In this document: positions 1-7,732 of the stretch, in pieces
Layout: each line of letters opens with the position of its first letter
Numbering within the stretch: the stretch's first letter is position 1
DNA from: Pseudomonas sp. Teo4
GTDB lineage: Bacteria > Pseudomonadota > Gammaproteobacteria > Pseudomonadales > Pseudomonadaceae
Reading direction: 5' to 3'
Assembly (NCBI RefSeq): GCF_034387475.1
Contig: NZ_JAXCIL010000001.1
Coordinates: forward strand, 3,162,001 to 3,226,000
Length of the DNA stretch: 64,000 nt
Translations under genes and position numbers: made by a program
The notes under the pieces: generated by a model
Databases searched by the model: none
Told to the model about the DNA's origin: nothing
The model's input: the letters and a program-made list of their open reading frames with translations, nothing else

Positions 1-60
1 GTTGCCACCGACGATGGCGACGAAAGCCAGGATCAGGCCAATCAGGCTTAGAACATCCAT
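1..60 (-). CDS. motC: Flagellar motor stator protein MotC (MotA family), N-terminal fragment
   Basis: Only the first 20 codons are in the window ([20 protein letters not shown]). They form a start plus a hydrophobic first membrane helix, as in MotA-type proton channel subunits. The ATG overlaps the cheB stop by one base (TGATG), so translation is probably coupled. In Pseudomonas the gene after cheB is motC, followed by motD; MotC and MotD form a second stator complex. The identification rests on this short sequence plus position, because the rest lies outside the window. Confidence 0.75.
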   Translation of the reverse strand, partial: MDVLSLIGLILAFVAIVGGN

Positions 61-1190
61 CAGACGCAGGCCTCGACCAAGTGCTTGCCGATTTCATCAA
101 GGCTGTACACCGCATCGGCCAGGTTGGCCTTGACGATGGCCATGGGCATGCCATAGATCACGCAGCTGGCTTCATCCTGAGCCCACACCGTGCTACCCCC
201 CTGTTTGAGCAGGCGCGCACCTTCACGGCCGTCCGCACCCATGCCGGTGAGCACCACCGAAAGCACCTTGTCGCCATAGGACTTGGCCGCCGAACCAAAG
301 GTGATGTCCACGCAAGGCTTGTAGTTCAGACGCTCGTCACCCGGCAGGATCTTCACCGTGCCACGGCCGTCGATCATCATCTGCTTGCCACCCGGCGCCA
401 GCAGCGCCAGCCCCGGACGCAGCACGTCGCCGTCCTCGGCCTCCTTGACGCTGATCTTGCACAGCTTGTCCAGGCGCTCGGCAAAGGCCTTGGTGAAGGC
501 CGCCGGCATGTGCTGGATCAGCACGATCGGCGCCGGGAAGCTGGCTGGCAGCTGGGTCAGCACCCGCTGCAGGGCAACCGGCCCACCGGTGGAGGTGCCG
601 ATGGCGACCAGCTTGTAGGGCTTGCGCTTGGGCGCTGGTGAATGGTGTGCGACGGGCGCCGCCGCTGGGCGAGCGGGCGCAGCGGCACGTGCCGGCGCGG
701 GGCTGGCAAAACTGCTGGCCGGCGCATGGCTGCTGGCGACTGGAGCCGGTGCGGCAACCGGCGCCGGGCTTGCATAGCTGCCGAACCGGCGGTTGCTGCG
801 CGAGATGGTGTGGACCTTCTCGCATAGCAGCTGCTTGACCTTGTCCGGGTTGCGCGAAATATCCTCGAAGTTCTTTGGCAGGTAATCCACCGCACCGGCA
901 TCCAGCGCGTCGAGGGTGACACGGGCGCCTTCGTGGGTCAGCGAGGAGAACATCAACACTGGCGTCGGGCAACGCTGCATGATGTGCCGTACCGCGGTGA
1001 TGCCATCCATCATGGGCATTTCGTAGTCCATGGTGATGACATCGGGTTTGAGCGCCAGTGCCTGGTCGATCGCTTCCCTGCCGTTGGTCGCAGTACCGAC
1101 GACCTGGATCGTCGGGTCCGCCGAAAGGATTTCCGAAACGCGGCGGCGGAAGAAACCGGAATCATCCACCACCAGGACCTTGACTGCCAT
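60..1190 (-). CDS. cheB: Chemotaxis protein-glutamate methylesterase CheB
   Basis: CheB demethylates (and deamidates) glutamates on chemoreceptors during adaptation and is activated by CheA phosphorylation. The N-terminal receiver domain (about 1-120) has the acidic pair VVDDS and phospho-acceptor Asp55 (ITMDYEMP). An Ala/Pro-rich linker (about 140-190) follows, then the methylesterase domain with GTSTGGP (catalytic Ser), IQHMP (His) and GMGADG (Asp). About 376 aa, slightly long because of the linker. An upstream in-frame GTG exists, but the ATG at 1190 has GGAG five bases before it and gives the usual [11 protein letters not shown] start. It lies 45 bp after cheA. Confidence 0.95.
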   Translation of the reverse strand: MAVKVLVVDDSGFFRRRVSEILSADPTIQVVGTATNGREAIDQALALKPDVITMDYEMPMMDGITAVRHIMQRCPTPVLMFSSLTHEGARVTLDALDAGAVDYLPKNFEDISRNPDKVKQLLCEKVHTISRSNRRFGSYASPAPVAAPAPVASSHAPASSFASPAPARAAAPARPAAAPVAHHSPAPKRKPYKLVAIGTSTGGPVALQRVLTQLPASFPAPIVLIQHMPAAFTKAFAERLDKLCKISVKEAEDGDVLRPGLALLAPGGKQMMIDGRGTVKILPGDERLNYKPCVDITFGSAAKSYGDKVLSVVLTGMGADGREGARLLKQGGSTVWAQDEASCVIYGMPMAIVKANLADAVYSLDEIGKHLVEACV

Positions 1191-1235
1191 AAACACTCCA
1201 TTAGGCGGCGCAACCGCCAGGCTGCGCCACCGAAA

Positions 1236-3452
1236 TCAATAACGCCGGGCGGCGTAACGCTTGAGCATGCTCGGAACGTCGAGAATCAACGCAATGCGGC
1301 CGTCACCGGTAATGGTGGCGCCGGACATGCCCGGGGTGCCCTGCAGCATCTTGCCCAGCGGCTTGATCACAACCTCTTCCTGGCCCACCAGTTGGTCGAC
1401 CACGAAGCCGATACGCTGGGTACCGACCGAGAGAATCACCACATGGCCTTCGCGCTGCTCTTCGTGCACCTGGTCCTGGACCAACCAGCGCTTGAGGTAG
1501 AACAGCGGCAGTGCCTTGTCGCGCACGATCACCACCTCCTGGCCGTCGACCACGTTGGTGCGCGACAGGTCCAGGTGGAAGATCTCGTTGACGTTGACCA
1601 GCGGGAAGGCGAAGGCCTGGTTGCCCAGCATCACCATCAGGGTCGGCATGATCGCCAGGGTCAACGGCACCTTGATGACGATCTTCGAACCCTGGCCCTT
1701 GGCCGAGAAGATGTTGATCGAGCCATTGAGCTGGGAAATCTTGGTCTTCACCACGTCCATGCCCACGCCACGGCCGGACACGTCGGAAATCTCGGTCTTG
1801 GTCGAGAAGCCCGGGGCGAAGATCAGGTTGTAACAGTCCGACTCGCTCAGGCGATCGGCGGCGTCCTTGTCCATCAGGCCCTTTTCCACGGCCTTGGCGC
1901 GCAGGATGCTCGGGTCCATGCCCTTGCCGTCGTCGGAAATCGACAGCAGGATGTGGTCGCCTTCCTGCTCGGCGGACAGCACCACTCGGCCGGTACGGGC
2001 CTTGCCTGAAGCCTCGCGCTCATCGGGCATTTCCACGCCGTGGTCCACGGCGTTGCGCACCAAGTGCACCAACGGGTCAGCCAGGGCCTCGACCAGGTTC
2101 TTGTCCAGGTCGGTCTCTTCGCCGACCAGTTCCAGGTTGATCTCTTTCTTGAGCTGGCGAGCCAGGTCGCGAACCAGGCGCGGGAAGCGGCCGAAGACTT
2201 TCTTGATCGGCTGCATGCGGGTCTTCATGACCGCGGTCTGCAGGTCGGCGGTGACCACGTCGAGGTTCGACACGGCCTTGGACATGGCTTCGTCGCCGCT
2301 GTTCAGGCCCAGGCGCACCAGACGGTTACGCACCAGCACCAGCTCGCCGACCATGTTCATGATCTCGTCCAGACGCGCGGTATCGACCCGCACGGTGGTT
2401 TCCGCTTCGCTCACCGCATGCTTGTCGGCGGCCGGTGCCGGGCTGCGAGCGGGTGCAACGGGCTTGGCGGCAGCGGCAGGTGCGGCAGCCGGGGCCGGCT
2501 TGGGCGCAGGTTTGACTTCAGCCTTGGCCGCAACCGGCGCCGCGACGGCGGCAGGCGCTTCTGCGGTGACGGCTTCGCCGGAAAACTTGCCTTTGCCATG
2601 CAACTGATCGAGCAGCGCTTCGAACTCGTTTTCGCTGATCTCATCACTGCCGACAGTAGCCGGTGCTGCCGCAGGCGCGGTTGCCGATGGCAACGCATCG
2701 GCCTGGAACGCGCCCTTGCCATGCAGTTGATCGAGCAGCGACTCGAATTCTTCATCAGTGATTTCATCGCTCACCGGCGCACTGACTACCGCTTCAGGCT
2801 CAGCAGCCGCGACTTCGGGCGAGAACTGGCCCTTGCCGTGCAACTGGTCAAGCAGCGACTCGAACTCGGCATCGGTGATTTCATCGCCACCACCGGTCAG
2901 CGTTTCGCCTTGCATCTGCTCGGCAGCAGCCGCGGCTTCGGCTTTCACGGCATCGAGCGAGTCGAGCAGTTGTTCGAATTCGGTGTCGGTGATATCGGCG
3001 TCGTCGGCGGGGGTTTCAACCACCGGCGCGACTTCCACTGCCGGTGCGGCAACCTCGGCCCCGGCAGGCTCGGCCAGGCGCGACAGCGCCGCCAGCAGCT
3101 CGGGTGTGGCCGGCGTGACTTCGCTGCGTTCGCGCACTTGGCCGAACATGCTGTTGACCGTGTCCAGGGCTTCCAGGACCACGTCCATCAGTTCCGCATC
3201 GACCCGGCGCTCACCTTTGCGCAAGATGTCGAACACGTTCTCGGCGATATGGCAGCACTCCACCAGCTCGTTGAGCTGAAGGAAGCCGGCGCCCCCTTTT
3301 ACAGTGTGAAAACCGCGAAAGATCGCATTGAGCAGGTCGGCATCGTCAGGCCGGCTTTCCAGCTCGACCAGTTGCTCGGACAGTTGCTCAAGAATTTCGC
3401 CGGCTTCTACCAGGAAATCCTGAAGGATTTCTTCATCGGCGCCGAAGCTCAT
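1236..3452 (-). CDS. cheA: Chemotaxis histidine kinase CheA
   Basis: CheA autophosphorylates at receptor arrays and passes phosphate to CheY and CheB. 738 aa. The P1 Hpt domain carries the phospho-site His49 (FHTVKGGAGF). Residues about 150-295 are an acidic/Ala-rich linker with four repeats of a DEITDxEFESLLDQL-type motif. The P3 dimerisation helices come at about 355-420, the HATPase domain has N box NAVDHGVE and G boxes DDGKGMD and GRGVGMD, and the CheW-like P5 domain is C-terminal. The ATG has GGGAG about nine bases upstream. The gene follows cheZ by 12 bp. The repeat linker is the only unusual feature. Confidence 0.96.
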   Translation of the reverse strand: MSFGADEEILQDFLVEAGEILEQLSEQLVELESRPDDADLLNAIFRGFHTVKGGAGFLQLNELVECCHIAENVFDILRKGERRVDAELMDVVLEALDTVNSMFGQVRERSEVTPATPELLAALSRLAEPAGAEVAAPAVEVAPVVETPADDADITDTEFEQLLDSLDAVKAEAAAAAEQMQGETLTGGGDEITDAEFESLLDQLHGKGQFSPEVAAAEPEAVVSAPVSDEITDEEFESLLDQLHGKGAFQADALPSATAPAAAPATVGSDEISENEFEALLDQLHGKGKFSGEAVTAEAPAAVAAPVAAKAEVKPAPKPAPAAAPAAAAKPVAPARSPAPAADKHAVSEAETTVRVDTARLDEIMNMVGELVLVRNRLVRLGLNSGDEAMSKAVSNLDVVTADLQTAVMKTRMQPIKKVFGRFPRLVRDLARQLKKEINLELVGEETDLDKNLVEALADPLVHLVRNAVDHGVEMPDEREASGKARTGRVVLSAEQEGDHILLSISDDGKGMDPSILRAKAVEKGLMDKDAADRLSESDCYNLIFAPGFSTKTEISDVSGRGVGMDVVKTKISQLNGSINIFSAKGQGSKIVIKVPLTLAIMPTLMVMLGNQAFAFPLVNVNEIFHLDLSRTNVVDGQEVVIVRDKALPLFYLKRWLVQDQVHEEQREGHVVILSVGTQRIGFVVDQLVGQEEVVIKPLGKMLQGTPGMSGATITGDGRIALILDVPSMLKRYAARRY
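2575..3003 (-). repeat. Four tandem degenerate repeats inside cheA linker
   Basis: Within cheA, four units encoding ITDTEFEQLLDSL, ITDAEFESLLDQLHGKG, ITDEEFESLLDQLHGKG and ISENEFEALLDQLHGKG recur with a period of about 40 residues (roughly 120 bp), separated by Ala/Pro/Val-rich spacers. The last three are nearly identical at protein level while their codons differ moderately. They sit between the Hpt domain and the dimerisation domain, where CheA proteins usually carry the CheY/CheB-binding P2 domain. Confidence 0.85.
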
Positions 3453-3464
3453 TAAACGTGCTCC

Positions 3465-4253
3465 CTAAAAACCCAGACTGGACAGCAGATCATCGACATC
3501 GTCCTGACCGGACACGACGTCTTCACGCTTATCGGCATGAATCTGCGGACCTTCACCCCGGGTTGGATGTTTTTCTTGATCTTTTTCAGCGCGCAGCTGC
3601 TGGTGGTCATGTTCGATACCGGCAAAACGGTCGACCTGACTGGCCATCAGCACGAGCTTGAGCAGATTGCTTTCTACTTCGGTCACCAACGCGGTTACCC
3701 GCTTGATCACCTGGCCGGTCAGGTCCTGATAGTCCTGTGCCAGCAAAATATCGTTGAGGTGGCCGGCGACCTTGCGGTTGCCGTCAGCGCTATGCGTCAG
3801 GAAACTGTCGACGCGCTTGACCAGCTCACGGAATTCCGGCGCCTCGACTTCGCGGCGCATGAACCGTTGCCAGTCGACGCTCAAAGCCTGGGCCTCGGTT
3901 GCCAGCTCGTTGAGTACCGGCGTGCTCTGCTCGACCAGGTCCATGGTGCGGTTGGCCGCACCTTCGGTGAGTTTGACCACGTAGGACAGGCGCTCGGTGG
4001 CGTCGGTGATCTGCGAGACTTCCTCGGCCTGCGGCATGCGCGGGTCGATCTGGAAGCTGACGATCGCGCTGTGCAGCTCGCGGGTAAGCTTGCCGACTTC
4101 CTGGTACAGGCCACGGTCGCGGGTCTGGTTCAACTGATGAATCAGTTGCACCGCGTCGCCAAAACGTCCCCGTTCCAGGCTCTCGACCAGTTCCTCGGCA
4201 TGTTTCTTCAGGGTCGACTCGAACTCCCCCAAAGACGTATGTGATGGTTCCAT
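3465..4253 (-). CDS. cheZ: CheY phosphatase CheZ
   Basis: CheZ speeds dephosphorylation of CheY-P and so ends tumbling or reversal signals. 262 aa, almost entirely helical, with the long hairpin typical of the family. The catalytic segment QDYQDLTGQVIKR (around residue 190) contains the active Gln. The C-terminus, DDVDDLLSSLGF, is the amphipathic peptide that docks on CheY. The gene lies between cheY (18 bp upstream) and cheA (12 bp downstream), consistent with a cheYZAB operon. Confidence 0.95.
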   Translation of the reverse strand: MEPSHTSLGEFESTLKKHAEELVESLERGRFGDAVQLIHQLNQTRDRGLYQEVGKLTRELHSAIVSFQIDPRMPQAEEVSQITDATERLSYVVKLTEGAANRTMDLVEQSTPVLNELATEAQALSVDWQRFMRREVEAPEFRELVKRVDSFLTHSADGNRKVAGHLNDILLAQDYQDLTGQVIKRVTALVTEVESNLLKLVLMASQVDRFAGIEHDHQQLRAEKDQEKHPTRGEGPQIHADKREDVVSGQDDVDDLLSSLGF

Positions 4254-4271
4254 GGCGCCCCCTGACGTGCC

Positions 4272-4658
4272 TCAGCCGTTGACGCGCTCGAAGATCTTCT
4301 CGATCTTTTCTTTAAGCACTTGGGCAGTGAAGGGCTTGACCACGTAGCCATTGACGCCGGCCTGGGCCGCTTCAATGATCTGGTCGCGCTTGGCTTCGGC
4401 GGTGACCATCAGTACCGGCATGCCCTTCAGGCGGTCGTGAGCACGCACTTTGCGCAGCAGGTCGATACCGGACATGCCAGGCATGTTCCAGTCGGTCACC
4501 AGGAAATCGTAATGGCCGCTTTCAAGCATCGGCAAAGCCGTGGTGCCGTCGTCGGCTTCATCGGTGTTGGTGAAGCCCAGATCACGCAACAGGTTCTTGA
4601 TGATCCGCCGCATCGTCGAAAAGTCGTCAACGATGAGGATTTTCATGTCTTTGTTCAA
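4272..4658 (-). CDS. cheY: Chemotaxis response regulator CheY
   Basis: Single-domain receiver, 128 aa, which binds FliM when phosphorylated and switches motor rotation. It has the acidic pair IVDDF, the phospho-Asp in VTDWNMPG, Thr in VTAEAKR and Lys in VVKPFTA. The start is read as TTG at 4658 because GGAGG lies exactly five bases upstream. The alternative ATG four codons later (MKILIVDD) has that site 17 bases away. It is the first gene of the chemotaxis operon, 91 bp after fliA, with a GC-rich hairpin in that gap. Confidence 0.95.
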   Translation of the reverse strand: MNKDMKILIVDDFSTMRRIIKNLLRDLGFTNTDEADDGTTALPMLESGHYDFLVTDWNMPGMSGIDLLRKVRAHDRLKGMPVLMVTAEAKRDQIIEAAQAGVNGYVVKPFTAQVLKEKIEKIFERVNG

Positions 4659-4683
4659 TTAGACCTCCAAGCAGTCTCAAACA

Positions 4684-4699
4684 CGCTCGGCCCCGAGCG
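4684..4699 (-). terminator. Short GC hairpin between fliA and cheY
   Basis: CGCTCG and CGAGCG form a six-base stem with a four-base loop, followed on the minus strand by TGTTTGAG. It lies in the 91-bp fliA-cheY gap and may weakly terminate flhA-fliA transcripts. The T tract is poor, so it is only a candidate. Confidence 0.35.
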
Positions 4700-4749
4700 C
4701 GCACTCAATCAATTCGGTACAACGTGAAACGACTGCAACGACCCCAGGC

Positions 4750-5490
4750 TCAACGCGCCCGCCATTCCCCAAGACGGCTGCGCAGGCGCGCCGCGCATTG
4801 GCTGTGCAGCTGGCTGACACGCGACTCGCTGACCCCCAGTACCTCGCCAATTTCCTTGAGGTTCAGCTCTTCGTCGTAGTACAGCGCCAGCACCAGCCGC
4901 TCACGCTCTGGCAGGTTGGCGATCGCATCGGTCAGGGCAGCCTGGAAGCGCTCGTCTTCCAGATCGCGCGACGGCTCGATCTGGCCGCTGGCGCCATCCT
5001 CGTGCAACCCTTCGTGCTCGCCGTCCTGCAACAGGTCGTCAAAGCTGAACAGGCGACTGCCCAGGGTATCGTTCAAAATCCCGTAGTAATCATCGAGACT
5101 CAATTGAAGTTCGGCAGCAACTTCGTGATCTTTAGCGTCGCGACCGGTTCTTGCTTCCACGGCGCGAATTGCATCACTGACCATGCGCGTGTTGCGGTGC
5201 ACCGAACGCGGTGCCCAATCGCCTTTGCGCACCTCGTCGAGCATCGCGCCACGGATACGGATACCCGCGTAGGTTTCAAAACTTGCGCCTTTGCTGGCGT
5301 CGTACTTGTTGGCCACTTCCAGCAGGCCGATCATGCCGGCCTGAATCAAGTCTTCCACCTGGACATTGGCCGGCAGGCGCGCCAGCAGGTGGTAGGCGAT
5401 GCGCTTGACCAGCGGCGCGTATCGCTCCACCAGTTCATACTGGGCATCCTTGGCCGCCCGGCTGTACATCTTGAAACCGCTCGCATTCAT
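4750..5490 (-). CDS. fliA: Flagellar sigma factor FliA (sigma28)
   Basis: FliA directs RNA polymerase to late flagellar promoters such as the fliC and fliS promoters in this window. 246 aa from MNASGFKMYS. Region 2 includes LVKRIAYHL, VQVEDLIQAG and the FETYAGIRIRGAMLDEVR segment. Region 4 near the C-terminus has LPERERLVLALYYDEELNLKEIG and the HTH VLGVSESRVSQLHSQ. The ATG at 5490 overlaps the fleN stop by four bases (ATGA), so FliA is probably translationally coupled to FleN. A longer frame extends upstream but runs into fleN and is not needed. Confidence 0.96.
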   Translation of the reverse strand: MNASGFKMYSRAAKDAQYELVERYAPLVKRIAYHLLARLPANVQVEDLIQAGMIGLLEVANKYDASKGASFETYAGIRIRGAMLDEVRKGDWAPRSVHRNTRMVSDAIRAVEARTGRDAKDHEVAAELQLSLDDYYGILNDTLGSRLFSFDDLLQDGEHEGLHEDGASGQIEPSRDLEDERFQAALTDAIANLPERERLVLALYYDEELNLKEIGEVLGVSESRVSQLHSQCAARLRSRLGEWRAR

Positions 5491-6320
5491 AGGACCGGCC
5501 CTGCGCTGGTGGGCTGCACCAGACGCTCGACGAAGAACTCCAGGTGCCCGCGCGGGTTGGCAGGCAACGGCCAGCTGTCGACCTTCTGCGCAATGGCCTT
5601 GAATGCCAGGGCGCACTTGGACCGAGGGAAGGCTTCATACACTGCCCGCTGCTTCTGTACCGCCTTGCGCACGCACTCGTCGTACGGCACGGCGCCGACG
5701 TATTGTAGGGCGACGTCGAGGAAGCGATCGGTGACCTTGGTCAACTTGGCGAACAGGTTGCGCCCTTCCTGCGGGCTCTGCGCCATGTTGGCCAGCACGC
5801 GGAAACGATTCATGCCGTAATCGCGGTTCAGCAGCTTGATCAGCGCGTAGGCGTCGGTGATCGAGGTTGGCTCGTCGCACACCACCAGCAGCACTTCCTG
5901 CGCCGCGCGGACGAAGCTGACTACCGAGTCACCAATACCCGCAGCGGTGTCGATCACCAGCACATCAAGGTTGTCGCCGATGTCGCTGAACGCCTGGATC
6001 AGCCCGGCATGCTGGGCAGGTGCCAGGTGCACCATGCTTTGCGTGCCCGAGGCCGCCGGCACGATGCGCACACCGCCTGGGCCTTGCAGCAGCACATCGC
6101 GCAGCTCGCAACGCCCCTCGATCACATCGGCCAGGGTGCGTTTGGGCGTCAGGCCCAGCAGTACGTCGACGTTGGCCAGGCCCAGGTCGGCGTCCAGCAG
6201 CATTACTCGCCGGCCAAGCTCGGCCAGCGCCAGGGACAGGTTCACTGAAACGTTAGTCTTGCCGACGCCACCTTTGCCACCGGTTACGGCGATCACCTGT
6301 ACGGGATGCATGCTACCCAT
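5487..6320 (-). CDS. fleN: Flagellar number regulator FleN (FlhG), MinD-like ATPase
   Basis: FleN is an ATPase that antagonises FleQ and limits flagellar number at the pole. 277 aa. The deviant Walker A GGKGGVGKTN lies at about residues 14-23, the switch motif is LLDADLGLANVD and Walker B is LVIDTAAGIGD; a C-terminal amphipathic segment would contact the membrane. It starts MGSMHPVQVIAV, with a second ATG at codon 4. It lies 93 bp after flhF and is coupled to fliA. Confidence 0.95.
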   Translation of the reverse strand: MGSMHPVQVIAVTGGKGGVGKTNVSVNLSLALAELGRRVMLLDADLGLANVDVLLGLTPKRTLADVIEGRCELRDVLLQGPGGVRIVPAASGTQSMVHLAPAQHAGLIQAFSDIGDNLDVLVIDTAAGIGDSVVSFVRAAQEVLLVVCDEPTSITDAYALIKLLNRDYGMNRFRVLANMAQSPQEGRNLFAKLTKVTDRFLDVALQYVGAVPYDECVRKAVQKQRAVYEAFPRSKCALAFKAIAQKVDSWPLPANPRGHLEFFVERLVQPTSAGPVL

Positions 6321-6413
6321 GTCTGTTCTTTACCTTGTCTCGCTTGGACCCAAACCACACGGGAGGCAATTCTGTGGGCCCCTTGGTGTAGGTACTGTGC
6401 ACACGCTGCATCA

Positions 6414-7721
6414 TCAACCCGCTCGCCGGGGGTTGTGATAGAGATCAGCGAACATGTCGGCCATGGCCTCTTCGCTGGGCTCGTCCTGCAATTGCACACT
6501 GACTGCGCGGCTGACCAACTGGTGCGCGCGCGGCAGGTGCAGGTCGTCAGGAATGCGCGGGCCATCGGTAAGGTAGGCCACGGGCAGTTCATGACTGATG
6601 GCAAGGCTCAGCACATCACCGAGACTGGCCGTTTCATCGAGTTTGGTCAGGATACAACCGGCCAGGCCGCAGCGTTTGTAGCTGTGGTAGGCGGCGGTCA
6701 GCACCTGCTTCTGGCTGGTGGTTGCCAATACCAGGTAGTTTTTCGCGGCTATGCCGCGCCCGGCCAGGGTTTCCAACTGCATGCGCAGGGCCGGGTCGCT
6801 GGCTTGCAGGCCAGCGGTGTCGATCAGTACCACGCGCTTGCGCAGCAGCGGCTCCAGCGCCTGGGCCAGCGACTGGCCAGGGTCGACGTAAGTCACCGGT
6901 ACGTTGAGGATGCGGCCCAAGGTCTTGAGCTGCTCCTGGGCACCGATGCGGAAGCTGTCCATGCTCACCAGCGCCAGGTTCTGCGGGCCATACTTGAGCA
7001 CGTAGCGGGCGGCCAGCTTGGCCAGGGTGGTGGTCTTGCCCATGCCGGCCGGGCCGACCATGGCAATCACCCCACCCTCTTCGATCGGCTCGACCTCGGG
7101 CACTTCGATCATGCGCGCCAGGTGCGCCAGCAGCATGCGCCAGGCCTGGCGCGGCTCTTCGATCTCGGCGGTCAGGTCAAGCAGCTCGCGGGCGATCGGG
7201 CCAGACAAGCCGATACGCTGCAGGCGGCGCCAGAGGTTGGCCTGTTGCGGCTTGCTGCCCTGCAACTGGCTCCAGGCCAGCGAGCCGAGCTGCACTTCAA
7301 GCAGTTCGCGCAGCCCCGAAAGCTCGGAGCGCATGGCATCGAACAGACGTGGGTCGACCGGCGCCTGCGCAGGTGCTGCGGCGGGAGCTGGCATGTCCAC
7401 GTGAGGCTCGATCAACGGTTCCGCGGCGGTCAGCGACTGCCCGGCGAACAATTGGCGGTTGCCTTCGGCACCATCGTCGCGGTTGTCCAATTCGGCCTGG
7501 ACATTGGCAATGCGCGACTGGGTCTTGCGCAGTTCTTGTTCGAGTTCGGCATTCGGCACACGTGGGGCCAGGGCCGACAGCTTGTAGTCCAGCGCAGCCG
7601 TCAGCTCGACACCGCCGGCAATACGGCGGTTACCGATGATGGCGGCATCGGAGCCAAGCTCATCCCGGACCAGCTTCATGGCCTGACGCATATCGGCGGC
7701 GAAAAAACGCTTAACTTGCAT
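6414..7721 (-). CDS. flhF: SRP-type GTPase FlhF, polar flagellum placement
   Basis: FlhF recruits early flagellar parts to the cell pole. 435 aa. The N-terminal B domain (about 1-120, MQVKRFFAADMRQAMK) is followed by a Pro/Ala-rich stretch and the NG GTPase domain, with P loop GPAGMGKTTTLAK, DTAGLQ (G3) and TKLDETASLG (G4). It starts at ATG 7721, with GAGG nine bases upstream, 11 bp after the flhA stop. It belongs to the flhA-flhF-fleN-fliA operon. Confidence 0.95.
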   Translation of the reverse strand: MQVKRFFAADMRQAMKLVRDELGSDAAIIGNRRIAGGVELTAALDYKLSALAPRVPNAELEQELRKTQSRIANVQAELDNRDDGAEGNRQLFAGQSLTAAEPLIEPHVDMPAPAAAPAQAPVDPRLFDAMRSELSGLRELLEVQLGSLAWSQLQGSKPQQANLWRRLQRIGLSGPIARELLDLTAEIEEPRQAWRMLLAHLARMIEVPEVEPIEEGGVIAMVGPAGMGKTTTLAKLAARYVLKYGPQNLALVSMDSFRIGAQEQLKTLGRILNVPVTYVDPGQSLAQALEPLLRKRVVLIDTAGLQASDPALRMQLETLAGRGIAAKNYLVLATTSQKQVLTAAYHSYKRCGLAGCILTKLDETASLGDVLSLAISHELPVAYLTDGPRIPDDLHLPRAHQLVSRAVSVQLQDEPSEEAMADMFADLYHNPRRAG

Positions 7722-7732
7722 AACCCACTACC

